Assembly (NCBI RefSeq): GCF_900091495.1
Contig: NZ_LT607413.1
Location: 7,269,001-7,333,000 of the forward strand
Length of the DNA: 64,000 nt
From: Micromonospora echinospora
GTDB taxonomy: Bacteria; Actinomycetota; Actinomycetes; Mycobacteriales; Micromonosporaceae
Direction of reading: 5' to 3'
This document shows positions 11,673-24,121 of the stretch, piece after piece. How positions within the stretch are numbered: position 1 is the first letter of the stretch; every line of letters begins with the position of its first letter. A model generated the notes under the pieces. The model was given only the letters and a program-made list of their open reading frames with translations, searched no databases and was not told where the DNA came from. The position numbers and the translations under genes were made by a program.

Positions 11673-14600
11673 CGGGGGGCTCCGGATCCGGTGGGGAGGG
11701 CTTCGCCGTCGACGACGTGCAGCCGCAACTCGCTGAAGTAGCGCCGGCCGAGGTGGTCGGGCACCCAGGCCTGCTCGGGGGTGGGCAGCATCTCGGTGAG
11801 GGTCACCGACACCGCGTCCCCGCCCTGGCTCCGGGCGGTACGCAGCATCGAGCAGAACGCCGAGGCGTAGAACGGGCTGCTCAGGTCGAGGAAGCAGGGC
11901 TTGGTCTCGGTGGCGAGCTTCACGTACACCTGCTCGGGCAGGCCCAGCTCGCGCCGCCACCGCCGGACGGCGAGGAACCGCTCGCGTTCGCCGGTGACGT
12001 CGGCCAGGCCGGTCCCGCCCAGCGTGGTCCGCCAGGTCTCCCGGGCCACCACCAGCCGGTCTAGGGTGATGCGGGGCGTGTGCGGAGCGGCGGCGACCAG
12101 CTTGAAACCGTCGACGGCGTGCATGGTGAGCGGGCCGGCGAAGATCTCGTCGAGGGTCCACGTCCGCCCGTCGGGGGCGACCGCGACCAGCTCCCCGTCG
12201 CGGTCGGCGACGGTCAGGTCCACGGTGGGCAGCACCCGGTCCGGGTCGGCCCCGGCGGCGGGGGCGAAGGCCAACTGCCGGTCGGCGGGGCCGACCAGGC
12301 TCTCCGCGACCCGGCTGGTGCGGCGCGGCCACTCGTCCGGCACCAGCAGCCGGACCCGGCGGCCACCCAGGTCCTCGTCGAGGGCGGCGCGCAGCCGCTC
12401 CACGTCCGGGTGGGACGGGGTGAACACCTCGCAGTCGAACGACGCCCAGGCGGCGTGCAGCTCGCCGAGGACCACGGTGTACTCGCCCCGGGCCAGCGCC
12501 TCGGCGTCCCGCGCGCAGATCTGCAGGTCGGGGCTGTGCAGCCGGGCGTTCGCCCAGGTGGGCGCGGCGGCCGGGAAGACGTCGGCGACCCGGTCGGCGA
12601 GCCCGGCCACCCCGACGTCGAGCCGGCGGGTGCCGGCCGGCAGCGCGTCCAGCCCGAACAGCCCGGCCCAGCGGCGGGCGAACTCGGCGGCCACCGCGTC
12701 GACCGGGCGGTCCCCGGTGCCCCAGAACAGCCCCTGGGCAAGGAACCACAGGTCGGCCAGGGACACCTCGCCGCCGCGCGCGTCGGCGCGCAGCTCGTCG
12801 TAGAGCTGGCGGAACGCGTCGGCGTACGCGCGCCGCAGTGCCTCGACCAGCCACCGCGCCGCCTGGAGCAGCACGGCCATCGGTGCGGCGATCTCCCGCA
12901 GCAGCGGGCCGCCGACCACCACGTCGAGGTCCCGGCTGGTGTCCTCGTAGCAGAGGGTGCGGCCGGCGTACATCTGCCCGTCCCGGCGGCGGGGCGGCTG
13001 CCCGGTCAGCTCGGTGAAGAGGGCGTCCAACCCGGCCAGCGCGTCCCGGAGCCGGTCCGGGTCGCCGGCCGCGGCGGCCACCGCCTCCCGGGCGGCGCGC
13101 AGCCGGTCCAGGCCGGCCCGGGCCCGGGTGCGCGCCGGCTCGTCGCCGATCGCGTCGATCCGCGCGCCGAGCACCCGTTCGGCGGCCGGGCTGACCGGCA
13201 GCAACGCGTCCCACGTGATCAGTTCCCGGTCGACGAAGCGCTCCAGCAGGGCGTAGCCGTCGTCGGGGCGGCGCAGACCGAGGTCGGGGTCGGCGACCAC
13301 GTGCGCGGCGGGGCGGCGGCCGTCACAGGCGGCCAGCAGCGCCGCCTCCACGGTGGAGAGTTCCAGCGGCGGGCGGCCCGGCCGGCGTACCGTCCGGCCG
13401 TCCAGGCCGAGGTGGGCGGCGAGCATCGGCGGCCACCAGCGCCGCACGGCCGGATCCCGGCCGAGCGCGTCGGCGTACGCGGCCACCGCCCAGGACTCGA
13501 AGGCCACCCAGCGGCGGCGGGTCAGCCGCTCACCCGGCCGCGCGGTCAGCGGCGTCGCGGCGTCCGGGTCGACGGTCACCCAGCAGCTCGGTCCGAAGAA
13601 CCCGACCGTCTCGTTCTTGCCGCAGTAGCGCTGCCAGTAGCGCAGCAACGCCTTCTCCCGGTCCCGGCGACGGACGTTGCGGGGGGCGTCGGGCCCGGCG
13701 GCGACCAGCCCGTCGAGGGCGGTGAGGACGTTCGGGTTCTGCCAGGTGACCGCCTCGCGCACCAGCGGGTCGGCGGCGATCCGCCGCAGCGTGTCGCCAC
13801 CGTCGCGCAGCGCCTCGGCGAAGGCGGTGTCGAACGGGTCGGCGGGACCGCCGTCGAGCAGGTCGTCGGCGGCGGCAGCGGCCTTCGGGGCGGCGAGCGC
13901 GGTCAGTCCGTCGGCCGGGAAACCGGTGGTCCGCAGCAGCGAGTCCCGCCAGACCGACCAGTGCGTGTCGCCCAGCGGCACCCGGTGCGCACCCGGCCCG
14001 GACGCGCCGACCGCGCCCGCCGGTGTCACCGCGGCGCGCGCGGGCGGCGGGGAGGCGCTCGCGGGCAGCGGGGTAACGGGCGCGGGCGGCGGGGAGGCCG
14101 CCGCGTCCCGCAGGTCGGCCCGGATCACGGCCAGCACGTCGGCGAGCCGGTCGTGCAGGAAGAAGTGCCCGCCGTCGATGTCGTGCAGGACGAAGCCGGC
14201 GGCGGTGTGCCGCTCCCAGGCGGCGCTCTGCTCCTGGGTCACCGCCAGGTCGGTCCGGCCGCTGAAGGCCACGATCGGCACCGGCAGCGGCTCCTCCGGG
14301 GTGTACCGGTAGGTGTCCACCCGGCTGAAGTCGGCCCGCAGCAGGGGGAGCAGCAGCTCGACCAGCTCCGGGTGTTCGAGGATCTCCTCGGGCAGACCGC
14401 CGCCGGCGCGGAGCCGGGCCAGCAGTTCCTCGTCGTCGACCCGGGAGAGCCCGTCGAAGTGGCTGGTGTCGGTGACGTGCGGGGCGCGGGCACCCCCGAC
14501 GTAGAGCCGGACCGGCAGCGTCCGGCCGGTGCGGCGCAGCTCCCGCACCACGTCGAAGCCGAGCCGGCCGCCCATCGAGTGGCCGTAGATGGCGTACGGC

Positions 14601-14823
14601 CGGTCGGCCCGTGCGGCGATGGCCTCGGCGACCTCCGCGACGGCGAAGTCCGGGTCCTCGGCGATCCGCGCCTCCCGGCCGGGCAGCTGCACCGGTTGGA
14701 CCTCGACGTCCGAGCCGATGGCGTCCCGCCAGTGGCGGAACGCGCTGGCCCCGGCCCCGGCGTAGGGCAGGCAGAACAGTTGCACCGACGCGTGGGGACG
14801 ACGTCCGGTGGAGGCGAACCAGG

Positions 14824-14827
<4 letters not shown>
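11669..14827 (-). CDS. Type II thioesterase fused to lantibiotic-dehydratase-like (LanB N-terminal) domain
   Basis: 1052 residues, two unrelated enzymes on one chain. Residues 1-240 are a type II thioesterase: GHSMGG nucleophile, GRTDLAV acid, DGGHFFLHD His; such enzymes clear blocked carrier domains. A Pro/Ala-rich linker of about 40 residues ([20 protein letters not shown]) leads to about 770 residues typical of LanB-like dehydratase/peptide aminoacyl-tRNA ligase proteins: [13 protein letters not shown], then [17 protein letters not shown], and a C-terminal [14 protein letters not shown] see no separate elimination (SpaB_C) domain. GTG at 14827 overlaps the PKS stop (GTGA) with GAAAGG upstream. 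LanB enzymes use aminoacyl-tRNA to acylate peptides; its role inside an NRPS/PKS operon, with no visible precursor peptide, is unknown. Confidence 0.88.
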
Positions 14828-18339
<3,512 letters not shown>

Positions 18340-18742
18340 TCATCGATCCCCCCAGGATTTCCACAGTAGAGAGCAGCATAGGCCGGGCCGACCAGGCGGG
18401 AAGATCATCGATCGAGAGTCGGACCGAAGGTCCGACCCCAGGTCGGACGTCGGACACGAGGAACCGTCCGATCAGCCCTCCAGGCCGGAACCTGTGTGGT
18501 CCGGAGGGTCACCGGACGGTCGTCCTCCGGGTGGGCGGCGACGGATCGGGAAAACTTCCACCCGACGGACCGGATACCCGCCCGTTCCGGCGGCACGACC
18601 GCTTCCGCGGGGGGACGCGTCGGCGGCGGATGCCCGGCCCATCATACGGTCCGTTGTGGAACGACGCCGCCCCGTCGATGTCGGGCGGGTATCCCGGCGG
18701 TCACCGGCGCACCGGCCGCCCCGGACCGCTACGGTGGGCGCC
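18340..18742. other. Divergent intergenic region between NRPS/PKS operon and methyltransferase
   Basis: About 400 bases without a supported gene. It must hold the promoter of the NRPS/PKS operon (leftward) and of the methyltransferase (rightward). On the minus strand TATGCT at about 18380 is a possible -10, but I see no clear -35. The GGGGGG ribosome-binding site of the A-T-KS gene is at 18348-18353. A 19-codon frame, ATG at 18343 to TGA at 18284, uses the same site and ends one base before ATG 18282. The inverted half-sites at 18418-18455 are the strongest signal. Nothing else was recognised. Confidence 0.5.
18418..18455. promoter_or_regulatory. Array of alternating inverted GTCGGACC half-sites, candidate operator
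   Basis: Two adjoining inverted repeats share an arm: GTCGGACC-GAA-GGTCCGAC (18418-18436) and GTCCGACC-CCA-GGTCGGAC (18430-18448), followed directly by another GTCGGAC (18449-18455). It lies about 80 bases upstream of the NRPS/PKS operon start. Alternating symmetric arms with 3-base spacers look like binding sites for a dimeric regulator. A folded RNA structure is less likely because several mutually exclusive pairings exist. No regulator gene for it is visible nearby. Confidence 0.5.
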
Positions 18743-19336
18743 ATGGGCAAGCCGACCCGCTGGGTGACCGAGACCGGACCGGACCACTCCCACTGGTACG
18801 TCGACCGGTTCCGCCAACTCGCCGCCGAGGGGGCGGACCTGGCCGGCGAGGCCCGCCTGCTGGACGCCATGGTCCCGCCCGGCGCACGGATCCTCGACGC
18901 CGGCTGCGGCACCGGCCGGGTCGGCGCCGCGCTGGCCGACCGGGGGCACACGGTGGTCGGGGTGGACGCCGACCCGGTGCTCGTCGAGGCGGCCCGCGCG
19001 GACCACCCGGGGCCGACCTGGCTGGTCGCCGACCTCGCCGAACTGGACCTGCCCGGCGAACCGTTCGACGCGGCGGTCGTCGCGGGCAACGTGATGGCCT
19101 TCCTGGCTCCCGGCACGGAGCGGGAGGTGCTCCGCCGGATCGCCGCCCACCTGCGCCCGGACGGGGTGCTGGTGGTCGGGTTCGGCACCGGCCGGGGTTA
19201 CCCGCTCGCCGACTTCGACGCCGACGCCTCGGCCGCCGGCTTGCACCGGGAGCACCGGTTCGCCACCTGGGACCTGCGGCCCTGGCGGGCCGATGCCGAC
19301 TTCGCGGTCACCGTGCTGCGCCGACCCGCCGGCTGA
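18743..19336 (+). CDS. Class I SAM-dependent methyltransferase
   Basis: 197 residues with the class I SAM fold: motif I at ILDAGCGTGRVG (about residues 51-62), acidic VGVDADP at the end of strand 2, and LVADLAELDLP as motif II. The start ATG at 18743 gives MGKPTRW, a usual length for this small family; in-frame codons upstream have no ribosome-binding site. It points away from the NRPS/PKS operon and stands alone, so I do not assign it to that cluster. The methyl acceptor cannot be read from the sequence. Confidence 0.85.
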   Translation: MGKPTRWVTETGPDHSHWYVDRFRQLAAEGADLAGEARLLDAMVPPGARILDAGCGTGRVGAALADRGHTVVGVDADPVLVEAARADHPGPTWLVADLAELDLPGEPFDAAVVAGNVMAFLAPGTEREVLRRIAAHLRPDGVLVVGFGTGRGYPLADFDADASAAGLHREHRFATWDLRPWRADADFAVTVLRRPAG

Positions 19337-19367
19337 GGCACCGCCCGGCCGACGTCGATTCGGTCGA

Positions 19368-19423
19368 CCCGCTCGGCACCACCCGCTCGGCACCACCCGA
19401 CCGGCACCACCCGAACCGGCGTC
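19368..19423. repeat. 14-bp tandem repeat between methyltransferase and eccB
   Basis: Three head-to-tail copies of about CCCGCTCGGCACCA (19368-19381, 19382-19395, and 19396-19409 with CCCGACCGGCACCA) and a fourth decayed copy starting at 19410. The repeat lies in the 123-base gap between two converging genes. It may only reflect slippage; it is not a hairpin, so I do not call it a terminator. Confidence 0.7.
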
Positions 19424-19459
19424 GCCCCTGACCGGCGCGCGACGCCGCACCGCACGCCC

Positions 19460-20842
19460 TCAGGCGGGCGCGGCGACCTGTCGGGCCACCTCCGGGTCCA
19501 GCGGACTGCCGGCGGGCACCAGGCTGACCAGGCCCGCGGGCAGGCGTACCGGCCGGACGTCGGGGTAGCCCAGCATGCCCAGCACCTCCGTCGAGGCCAC
19601 CACGTGCCGCCGGCCGAGGTCGGTGACGACGGAGACGGCGCCGCCGGTGGCCCCGGGCGCGGCGACCGACTCGATCACCGCCCCCCGGCCCGGCTCGACC
19701 ACCACGTGGTCGGCGGCCCCGCCGGTCACCCCGTCGACGCCGCCACCGGGCACCGCCACCCGCTCCGGCACGGTCGCGCCGACGCGTACCTCCCGGACGC
19801 CGCCGTCGTCGCCGACCTGCCCGCAGATCGCGCCCGCCTCGGGCCGGACCAGTCGGGGTGGGCTGGTCGGCGGGGCGGTGGGGCCGCCCGGCACGAGGTC
19901 GGGCAGCTTCGGCAGGCGGGCGAACCGGCCGAGGGTCAACGGTCGCGGGTCGCCCTGCCCGGTCCGGGCCAGCAGGAGACTCGCCTGCAACTCGGTGATG
20001 CCGGCGACCCCGTCCCGGTCGACCACCACGTACTGACGGCCGCCACCGGAGTTGGCGACCAGGTAGACGTCGCCGATGTCGGCACCGGCGACCGCCTCGG
20101 ACGGCTCGCCCAGGCCGGGCAGGTCCAGCGGGGCCAGGTCCGGGCCGGCCGGCAGGCTGTCGAGCAGCGCCGGCGCCACCGGCACCGCCCGCTGCCGGGT
20201 CGCGGCCAGCGCGGCCAGCACCCGGTTCACGTCGCGTAACCGGTGCCGGTGCCGGTGCCAGACGAGGTGCAGGCTGCCGTCCGGCGGCCGGAGCAGCACC
20301 GCGTCGTCGCCGAGCGGCCGGCCGTCCCGGGCGGTGGCCCCGACCAGCAGCACCGAGCGGGGCGGCGAGGCGTCCACGCCGGTCACCGAGCAGACCGTCC
20401 AGGGCGCGGTGGTCAGCCGGCCGGCGGCCGGCAGCGAGTCCGGCGCGTCGGGAATGCCCAGTGGCAGGCCCCGGGGCACCCCCTCGATCGAGCGACGGGA
20501 CACCAGCACCGTCTTCGCCCGCTCGGCGCCGACGATCAGCAGCGCCGAGGCGTAGTTCGACACCGGGTGGAGCTTCCCGTCCCGGTAGACGAAGCGCGCG
20601 CCGGACTCCTTCTCGACCACCACGGCCCGCTCGTCCCGCCAGGCGGAGCCCCCGCCGGCGAAGAGGCCGTAGAGCGCCGCCGCACCGAGCGCGATCGCCG
20701 CCACCAGCACACTGGCCAGGGTCGCGCCGGCCAACCGGCGGAACGGGGAGACCACCGGATCCGTCTCCCGCATCACCAGGGCGGCGACCGCGCGTTGGAC
20801 GGTGAACTGGTACGAGTGGAGCTGGTCCTGCCGCGACGGCAT
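19460..20842 (-). CDS. eccB: Type VII secretion system protein EccB
   Basis: 460 residues with the EccB layout: a short cytoplasmic head (SRQDQLHSYQFTVQRAVAAL, residues 3-22), one membrane helix at about residues 38-62 (LASVLVAAIALGAAALYGLF) and a long outside domain that begins with the usual YRDGKLHPVSNYASALLI. EccB anchors the ESX/type VII core complex and its outside part forms a repeat-rich dimer. ATG at 20842 fits the conserved N-terminus. The gene stands alone here: no eccC, eccD, eccE, mycosin or WXG100 gene is next to it, so the rest of the secretion locus must be elsewhere or this is an orphan copy. Confidence 0.92.
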   Translation of the reverse strand: MPSRQDQLHSYQFTVQRAVAALVMRETDPVVSPFRRLAGATLASVLVAAIALGAAALYGLFAGGGSAWRDERAVVVEKESGARFVYRDGKLHPVSNYASALLIVGAERAKTVLVSRRSIEGVPRGLPLGIPDAPDSLPAAGRLTTAPWTVCSVTGVDASPPRSVLLVGATARDGRPLGDDAVLLRPPDGSLHLVWHRHRHRLRDVNRVLAALAATRQRAVPVAPALLDSLPAGPDLAPLDLPGLGEPSEAVAGADIGDVYLVANSGGGRQYVVVDRDGVAGITELQASLLLARTGQGDPRPLTLGRFARLPKLPDLVPGGPTAPPTSPPRLVRPEAGAICGQVGDDGGVREVRVGATVPERVAVPGGGVDGVTGGAADHVVVEPGRGAVIESVAAPGATGGAVSVVTDLGRRHVVASTEVLGMLGYPDVRPVRLPAGLVSLVPAGSPLDPEVARQVAAPA

Positions 20843-20987
20843 GCGGTCCCTTCCCGGTGCTCGGCCGGGTCACAGGATAAGGGGGACGCCGTCACCGCCC
20901 GTGGCCGGGACGCCGGCCGGGAATAGTGCCGCGCCGAACGGGAAGTCGGGGCCGACACCCTGTCCGCCGCCCGAAGGAGGCCCCGCC

Positions 20988-21179
20988 ATGCGGACCCTGC
21001 TCGTCGTGGTGGGGGTGGTCGCCGCCGCCCTCGTCCTGCTCGGCCTGCTCCTGGAGGCGCTCCGCTGGCTCCTCGTGGTGGGTGCGGTGGCGCTGCTCGC
21101 GGTGGTCGTCCTCGCGCTGGTCAGGAGTCGACGGGTGGTGGCCCGGCACCGTGCCACGCCCCCAGAGCGGCACCGGTGA
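20988..21179 (+). CDS. Small membrane protein of unknown function
   Basis: 63 residues, almost all hydrophobic in the first 46 (two short membrane helices separated by EALRW at about residues 23-27), ending in a basic tail (RSRRVVARHRATPPERHR). ATG at 20988 follows GAAGGAGG, an excellent ribosome-binding site, which is the main evidence that the gene is real. The last 59 bases overlap tail to tail with the nucleotidyltransferase gene on the other strand. No family recognised. Confidence 0.6.
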   Translation: MRTLLVVVGVVAAALVLLGLLLEALRWLLVVGAVALLAVVVLALVRSRRVVARHRATPPERHR

Positions 21180-21966
21180 CGCCACGGTCGGCGGGACCGC
21201 CCCCGCTGATCTCGGCGAGCACCCGCTCCTGCACGGCCCGTGCCTGCGGCCCGCTCGGCGGCACGCCGCCGTCCCGGGCCGCGATCGACCGTTCGATCAC
21301 GTCGACGCACCAGCCCGCGTCCGCGAGGCGGCGTCCGGCCCGGACCTTCGACAGCCACACCCCGTCACGGAAGCGCACCAGGGACCGGCAGGCTCCCAGC
21401 ACCGCGTCCTCCGTGCCGGGGGCCGGCCCGTCTCCCTCGGGTGTGGGCAGCGCCAGCCACCAGCGCAGCGCGTCGACCAGGAGCCGGCGCAGGTCGGCCG
21501 GGGAGGGATCGGCGAACGCCTCGGCGGCCGGCGGGCCGAACAGCGTCAGCCCGTGCTGGTGCAGGATGCTGCGGTCGAGCCCGTACCAGAACAGGCCGTC
21601 GGCGGCGGGCCGGTCCGGGCCGTCCACACCGGCCCGGAACGGCAGCCCCCGTCCGGTGTTCAGCTCGACCTCGTAACCGGGCTCGGGGGTGCCGGAGCGG
21701 GCGACCGCCTCCCGGTAGAGGACGAGTTCCAGGCCCCGGGCCGGGCAGGGCAGCGCCTCGTGGCGCAGCCGCGCCACCAGCGCCCGACCACGTTCCGGGC
21801 CGGGCGCCCGCGCGCAGAGCAGGGCCACGTCCACGTCGCTGCGACCCGGCTGGTACGCGTCGAGCGCCACCGATCCGGCGGCGTACGCGCCCACCAGGTT
21901 GTCGCCCAGCACGTCCCGGGCGGCGTCGACCAGGTCACCGAGATACGTCCGCACGTCGGGGTCCAT
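21121..21966 (-). CDS. Nucleotidyltransferase with aminoglycoside-adenylyltransferase-like layout
   Basis: 281 residues. The N-terminal third is a polymerase-beta-type nucleotidyltransferase core: GAYAAGSVALDAYQPGRSD (about 28-46) then VDVALL carries the GS...DxD signature that binds Mg-NTP. The C-terminal part (ALRWWLALPTPEGDG... VLGACRSLVRFRDGVWLSKV) resembles the helical DUF4111 domain of AadA-type streptomycin/spectinomycin adenylyltransferases. Whether it confers aminoglycoside resistance cannot be told; many chromosomal relatives have no known substrate. ATG at 21966 chosen because the motif follows at a normal distance. Confidence 0.75.
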   Translation of the reverse strand: MDPDVRTYLGDLVDAARDVLGDNLVGAYAAGSVALDAYQPGRSDVDVALLCARAPGPERGRALVARLRHEALPCPARGLELVLYREAVARSGTPEPGYEVELNTGRGLPFRAGVDGPDRPAADGLFWYGLDRSILHQHGLTLFGPPAAEAFADPSPADLRRLLVDALRWWLALPTPEGDGPAPGTEDAVLGACRSLVRFRDGVWLSKVRAGRRLADAGWCVDVIERSIAARDGGVPPSGPQARAVQERVLAEISGGGPADRGVTGAALGAWHGAGPPPVDS

Positions 21967-22138
21967 GGCCGCATTCTGGTCCGCCACAGCGACCGGCCCG
22001 CACCCGCCCCCGGGGCTGCGCGTACCCACCGTTAGGGTGAGAATACGGATCGACACGGATGACTCTCGTCGCCAGCGTCCACCGGTGGTGCGCGGGGGCG
22101 CCGCCGTTCGCAGCCGGACAGGAGAGCCGAGAGGCGTG

Positions 22139-22894
22139 ATGGACACGAACTGGTCGGTACGGCTCGACCCCGAGACCCGCACGCTCGGTGCCCGGACGGC
22201 GACCCGCCTGCGGGAGCTCATCCGGGACGGGGTCCTCGCCCCGGGCTCCCGCCTACCGGCCGAGCCGGAGCTGGCCCGGCGGCTCGGGGTGAGCCGGCCG
22301 ACCCTGCGCGCGGCCGTCACCGAGCTGATCGGGGACCTGCTCCTGGTCCGCCGCCGGGGCATCGGCACGTTCGTCTCGGCGACGCCCCGCCCCGCGCACG
22401 GCCTGGAGCGGCTCACCGGCACCGGACGGGGCCTCGCGCTGCTCGGTCACCGGCCGGGCACCACCGGGCTGCGCGTCCGGCACGTGCTCGCGGACCCGGC
22501 GCTCGCCGCCGTGCTGCGCGTCGATCCGGGCACCCCGGTGGTGCACCTGACCCGGACCCGCACCGCCGACGGTGTTCCGGTGACGCACTGCGCCGAGTGG
22601 GTCCCGGCGGGCCTGCTGCCGGAGCCCACCGCGCTCGACACGTTCGGGGCGGAGGACTCGCTGCACGACCGGCTCGCCGCGCTGGGGCTGCCGCTGCGGC
22701 AGGCGGTTACCCGGCTGGTGCCGGTGGTCCCGGACGCCGACCTACGGGAACGGCTCGCCCTCGCCTCGGACGCCCCGCTGCTCCTGCTGGAGCAGCGGCA
22801 CTTTCCGGCGGCCCCGGGCGACCGGGTGGCGTTGTTCAGCCGGCACTGGTACGACACCGGCCGGATCGACCTCCAGCTCCTCCGCCGGGGCTGA
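22139..22894 (+). CDS. GntR-family transcriptional regulator (HutC-type)
   Basis: 251 residues. N-terminal winged helix, residues about 20-85, with LRELIRDGVLAPGSRLPAEP and LARRLGVSRPTLRAAVTEL, the classic GntR helix-turn-helix. The C-terminal UTRA-like effector domain (VHLTRTRTADGVPVTHCAEW... LLLLEQRHF) puts it in the HutC subgroup, which binds small ligands such as sugars or amino acids. ATG at 22139 sits in GTGATG, with GGAGAG about 17 bases upstream. The start region is AT-poor apart from GAATAC near 22044, a possible -10. No regulated gene is obvious. Confidence 0.88.
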   Translation: MDTNWSVRLDPETRTLGARTATRLRELIRDGVLAPGSRLPAEPELARRLGVSRPTLRAAVTELIGDLLLVRRRGIGTFVSATPRPAHGLERLTGTGRGLALLGHRPGTTGLRVRHVLADPALAAVLRVDPGTPVVHLTRTRTADGVPVTHCAEWVPAGLLPEPTALDTFGAEDSLHDRLAALGLPLRQAVTRLVPVVPDADLRERLALASDAPLLLLEQRHFPAAPGDRVALFSRHWYDTGRIDLQLLRRG

Positions 22895-22896
22895 CG

Positions 22897-22920
22897 CCCG
22901 GCCGGGGCCGACGGGCCGGG
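22897..22920. terminator. GC-rich hairpin between converging GntR and desaturase genes
   Basis: CCCGGCC (22897-22903) pairs with GGCCGGG (22914-22920) around a 10-base loop. It lies three bases after the GntR stop and before the desaturase stop, so it can end transcription from both sides. There is no U-tract, which is common for actinomycete terminators. Confidence 0.55.
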
Positions 22921-22955
22921 GAACCGCCACGGGGCAGCGACCGGGGCGTCGCGGG

Positions 22956-24104
22956 TCAGCCCACCAGCGAGGGCTCGCGGATCGCCGCCGCCGGTTGGTC
23001 GTCCACCGGCTCGGCGGCGGAGCGGCTCGGCAGGGAGAGCCGGATGACCTTCCACCACGCCGAGGCCACCTGCCGGGGCAGCGACCCGGTGGTGTACGAC
23101 AACCCGTACCGCCGGAAGACCTCGCGCACCTCCGGGGCGATCTCCCGGTAGCGGTTGCTGGGCAGGTCGGGGAAGAGGTGGTGCTCGATCTGGTGGGAGA
23201 GGTTGCCGGCCATCAGGTGCAGCAGCCGGCCACCGCTGATGTTGCCCGAGCCGAGCATCTGCCGCAGGTACCACTCCCCCTTCGTCTCCCCCTCGATGGA
23301 GGTCTTCTCGAAGGTCTCCACCCCGCTCGGGAAGTGTCCACACATGATCACCGAGTGGCTCCACACGTTGCGGATCAGGTTCGCGGTGAAGGTGGCGGCG
23401 AGGGTGCTGAGGAAGGACGGTCCGGAGAGCAGCGGGTGCAGGACGTAGTCCTTGAGCACCTGGCGGCGGATCTTGCGCAGGACGGCCTTGGCGCGGGTCC
23501 GGAACACCGGGTCCCGGGTGGTCTTCTCCTGGAGGTGGCGACCCAGCTCCACGTCGTACGCGGCGATGCCGTACTCGAAGAAGCAGGCGTTGATCAGGTT
23601 CCACAACGGCTGGCCGAGGTGCATCGGCCGCCAGGGCTGGTCCTCATCGACCCGCATGATGCCGTAGCCGAGGTCGTTGTCCCGGCCGACGACGTTTGTG
23701 TACTTGTGGTGCAGCTCGTTGTGCGACTGCTTCCACTGCTCCGCCGGGGAGACGTGGTCCCAGTCCCAGGTGGTCGAGTGGATCTTCGGATCCCGCATCC
23801 AGTCCCACTGGCCGTGCAGGACGTTGTGGCCGATCTCCATGTTGTCCAGGATCTTCGCCACCGCCAGCCCGGCGGTGCCCACCACCCAGGCGGGCGGGAA
23901 GAGCGAGAAGAGCAGCACGACCCGACTGCCCAGCTCCAGCCGGCGCTGGTTGGCGACGAGGCGGCGGATGTACGCGGCGTCGCGCTCGCCCCGGCTGGCG
24001 ATGACCCGGTCCCGGATCGCGTCGAGTTCGGCGGCGAGCGCCTCGATGTCCGTCGCGGTGAGGTGCGCGATGGGGTTGTGCGGTTTCTTCTGGATCACGG
24101 TCAT
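22956..24104 (-). CDS. Membrane fatty-acid desaturase
   Basis: 382 residues. The three histidine boxes of the membrane di-iron desaturases are present: GHNVLHGQ (HxxxH, about residue 93), HNELHHKY (HxxHH, about 129) and HQIEHHLFP (HxxHH, about 312). Hydrophobic spans lie around residues 58-85 and 215-245. It introduces a double bond into an acyl chain, probably of membrane lipids, and needs reduced ferredoxin-like electrons. The next gene 17 bases downstream in the same direction of transcription order (starting upstream at 25210) encodes the matching reductase, so the pair forms an operon with the reductase first. ATG at 24104 (MTVIQKKPHNP) is the natural start. Confidence 0.92.
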   Translation of the reverse strand: MTVIQKKPHNPIAHLTATDIEALAAELDAIRDRVIASRGERDAAYIRRLVANQRRLELGSRVVLLFSLFPPAWVVGTAGLAVAKILDNMEIGHNVLHGQWDWMRDPKIHSTTWDWDHVSPAEQWKQSHNELHHKYTNVVGRDNDLGYGIMRVDEDQPWRPMHLGQPLWNLINACFFEYGIAAYDVELGRHLQEKTTRDPVFRTRAKAVLRKIRRQVLKDYVLHPLLSGPSFLSTLAATFTANLIRNVWSHSVIMCGHFPSGVETFEKTSIEGETKGEWYLRQMLGSGNISGGRLLHLMAGNLSHQIEHHLFPDLPSNRYREIAPEVREVFRRYGLSYTTGSLPRQVASAWWKVIRLSLPSRSAAEPVDDQPAAAIREPSLVG

Positions 24105-24121
24105 GCCCGCAACTCCCGTCG

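Noticed and set aside
8154..13214. Frame suggesting a 1686-residue protein for the A-T-C-T NRPS
   Set aside because: The extra N-terminal part is a shadow of the LanB-like gene; ATG at 11672 overlaps that gene's stop and begins the A domain.
13980..14110. GC-rich repeats (GGGCGGCGGGGAGG twice) as a regulatory repeat
   Set aside because: They code for the Pro/Ala linker of the TE-LanB protein, where low-complexity codons produce such repeats.
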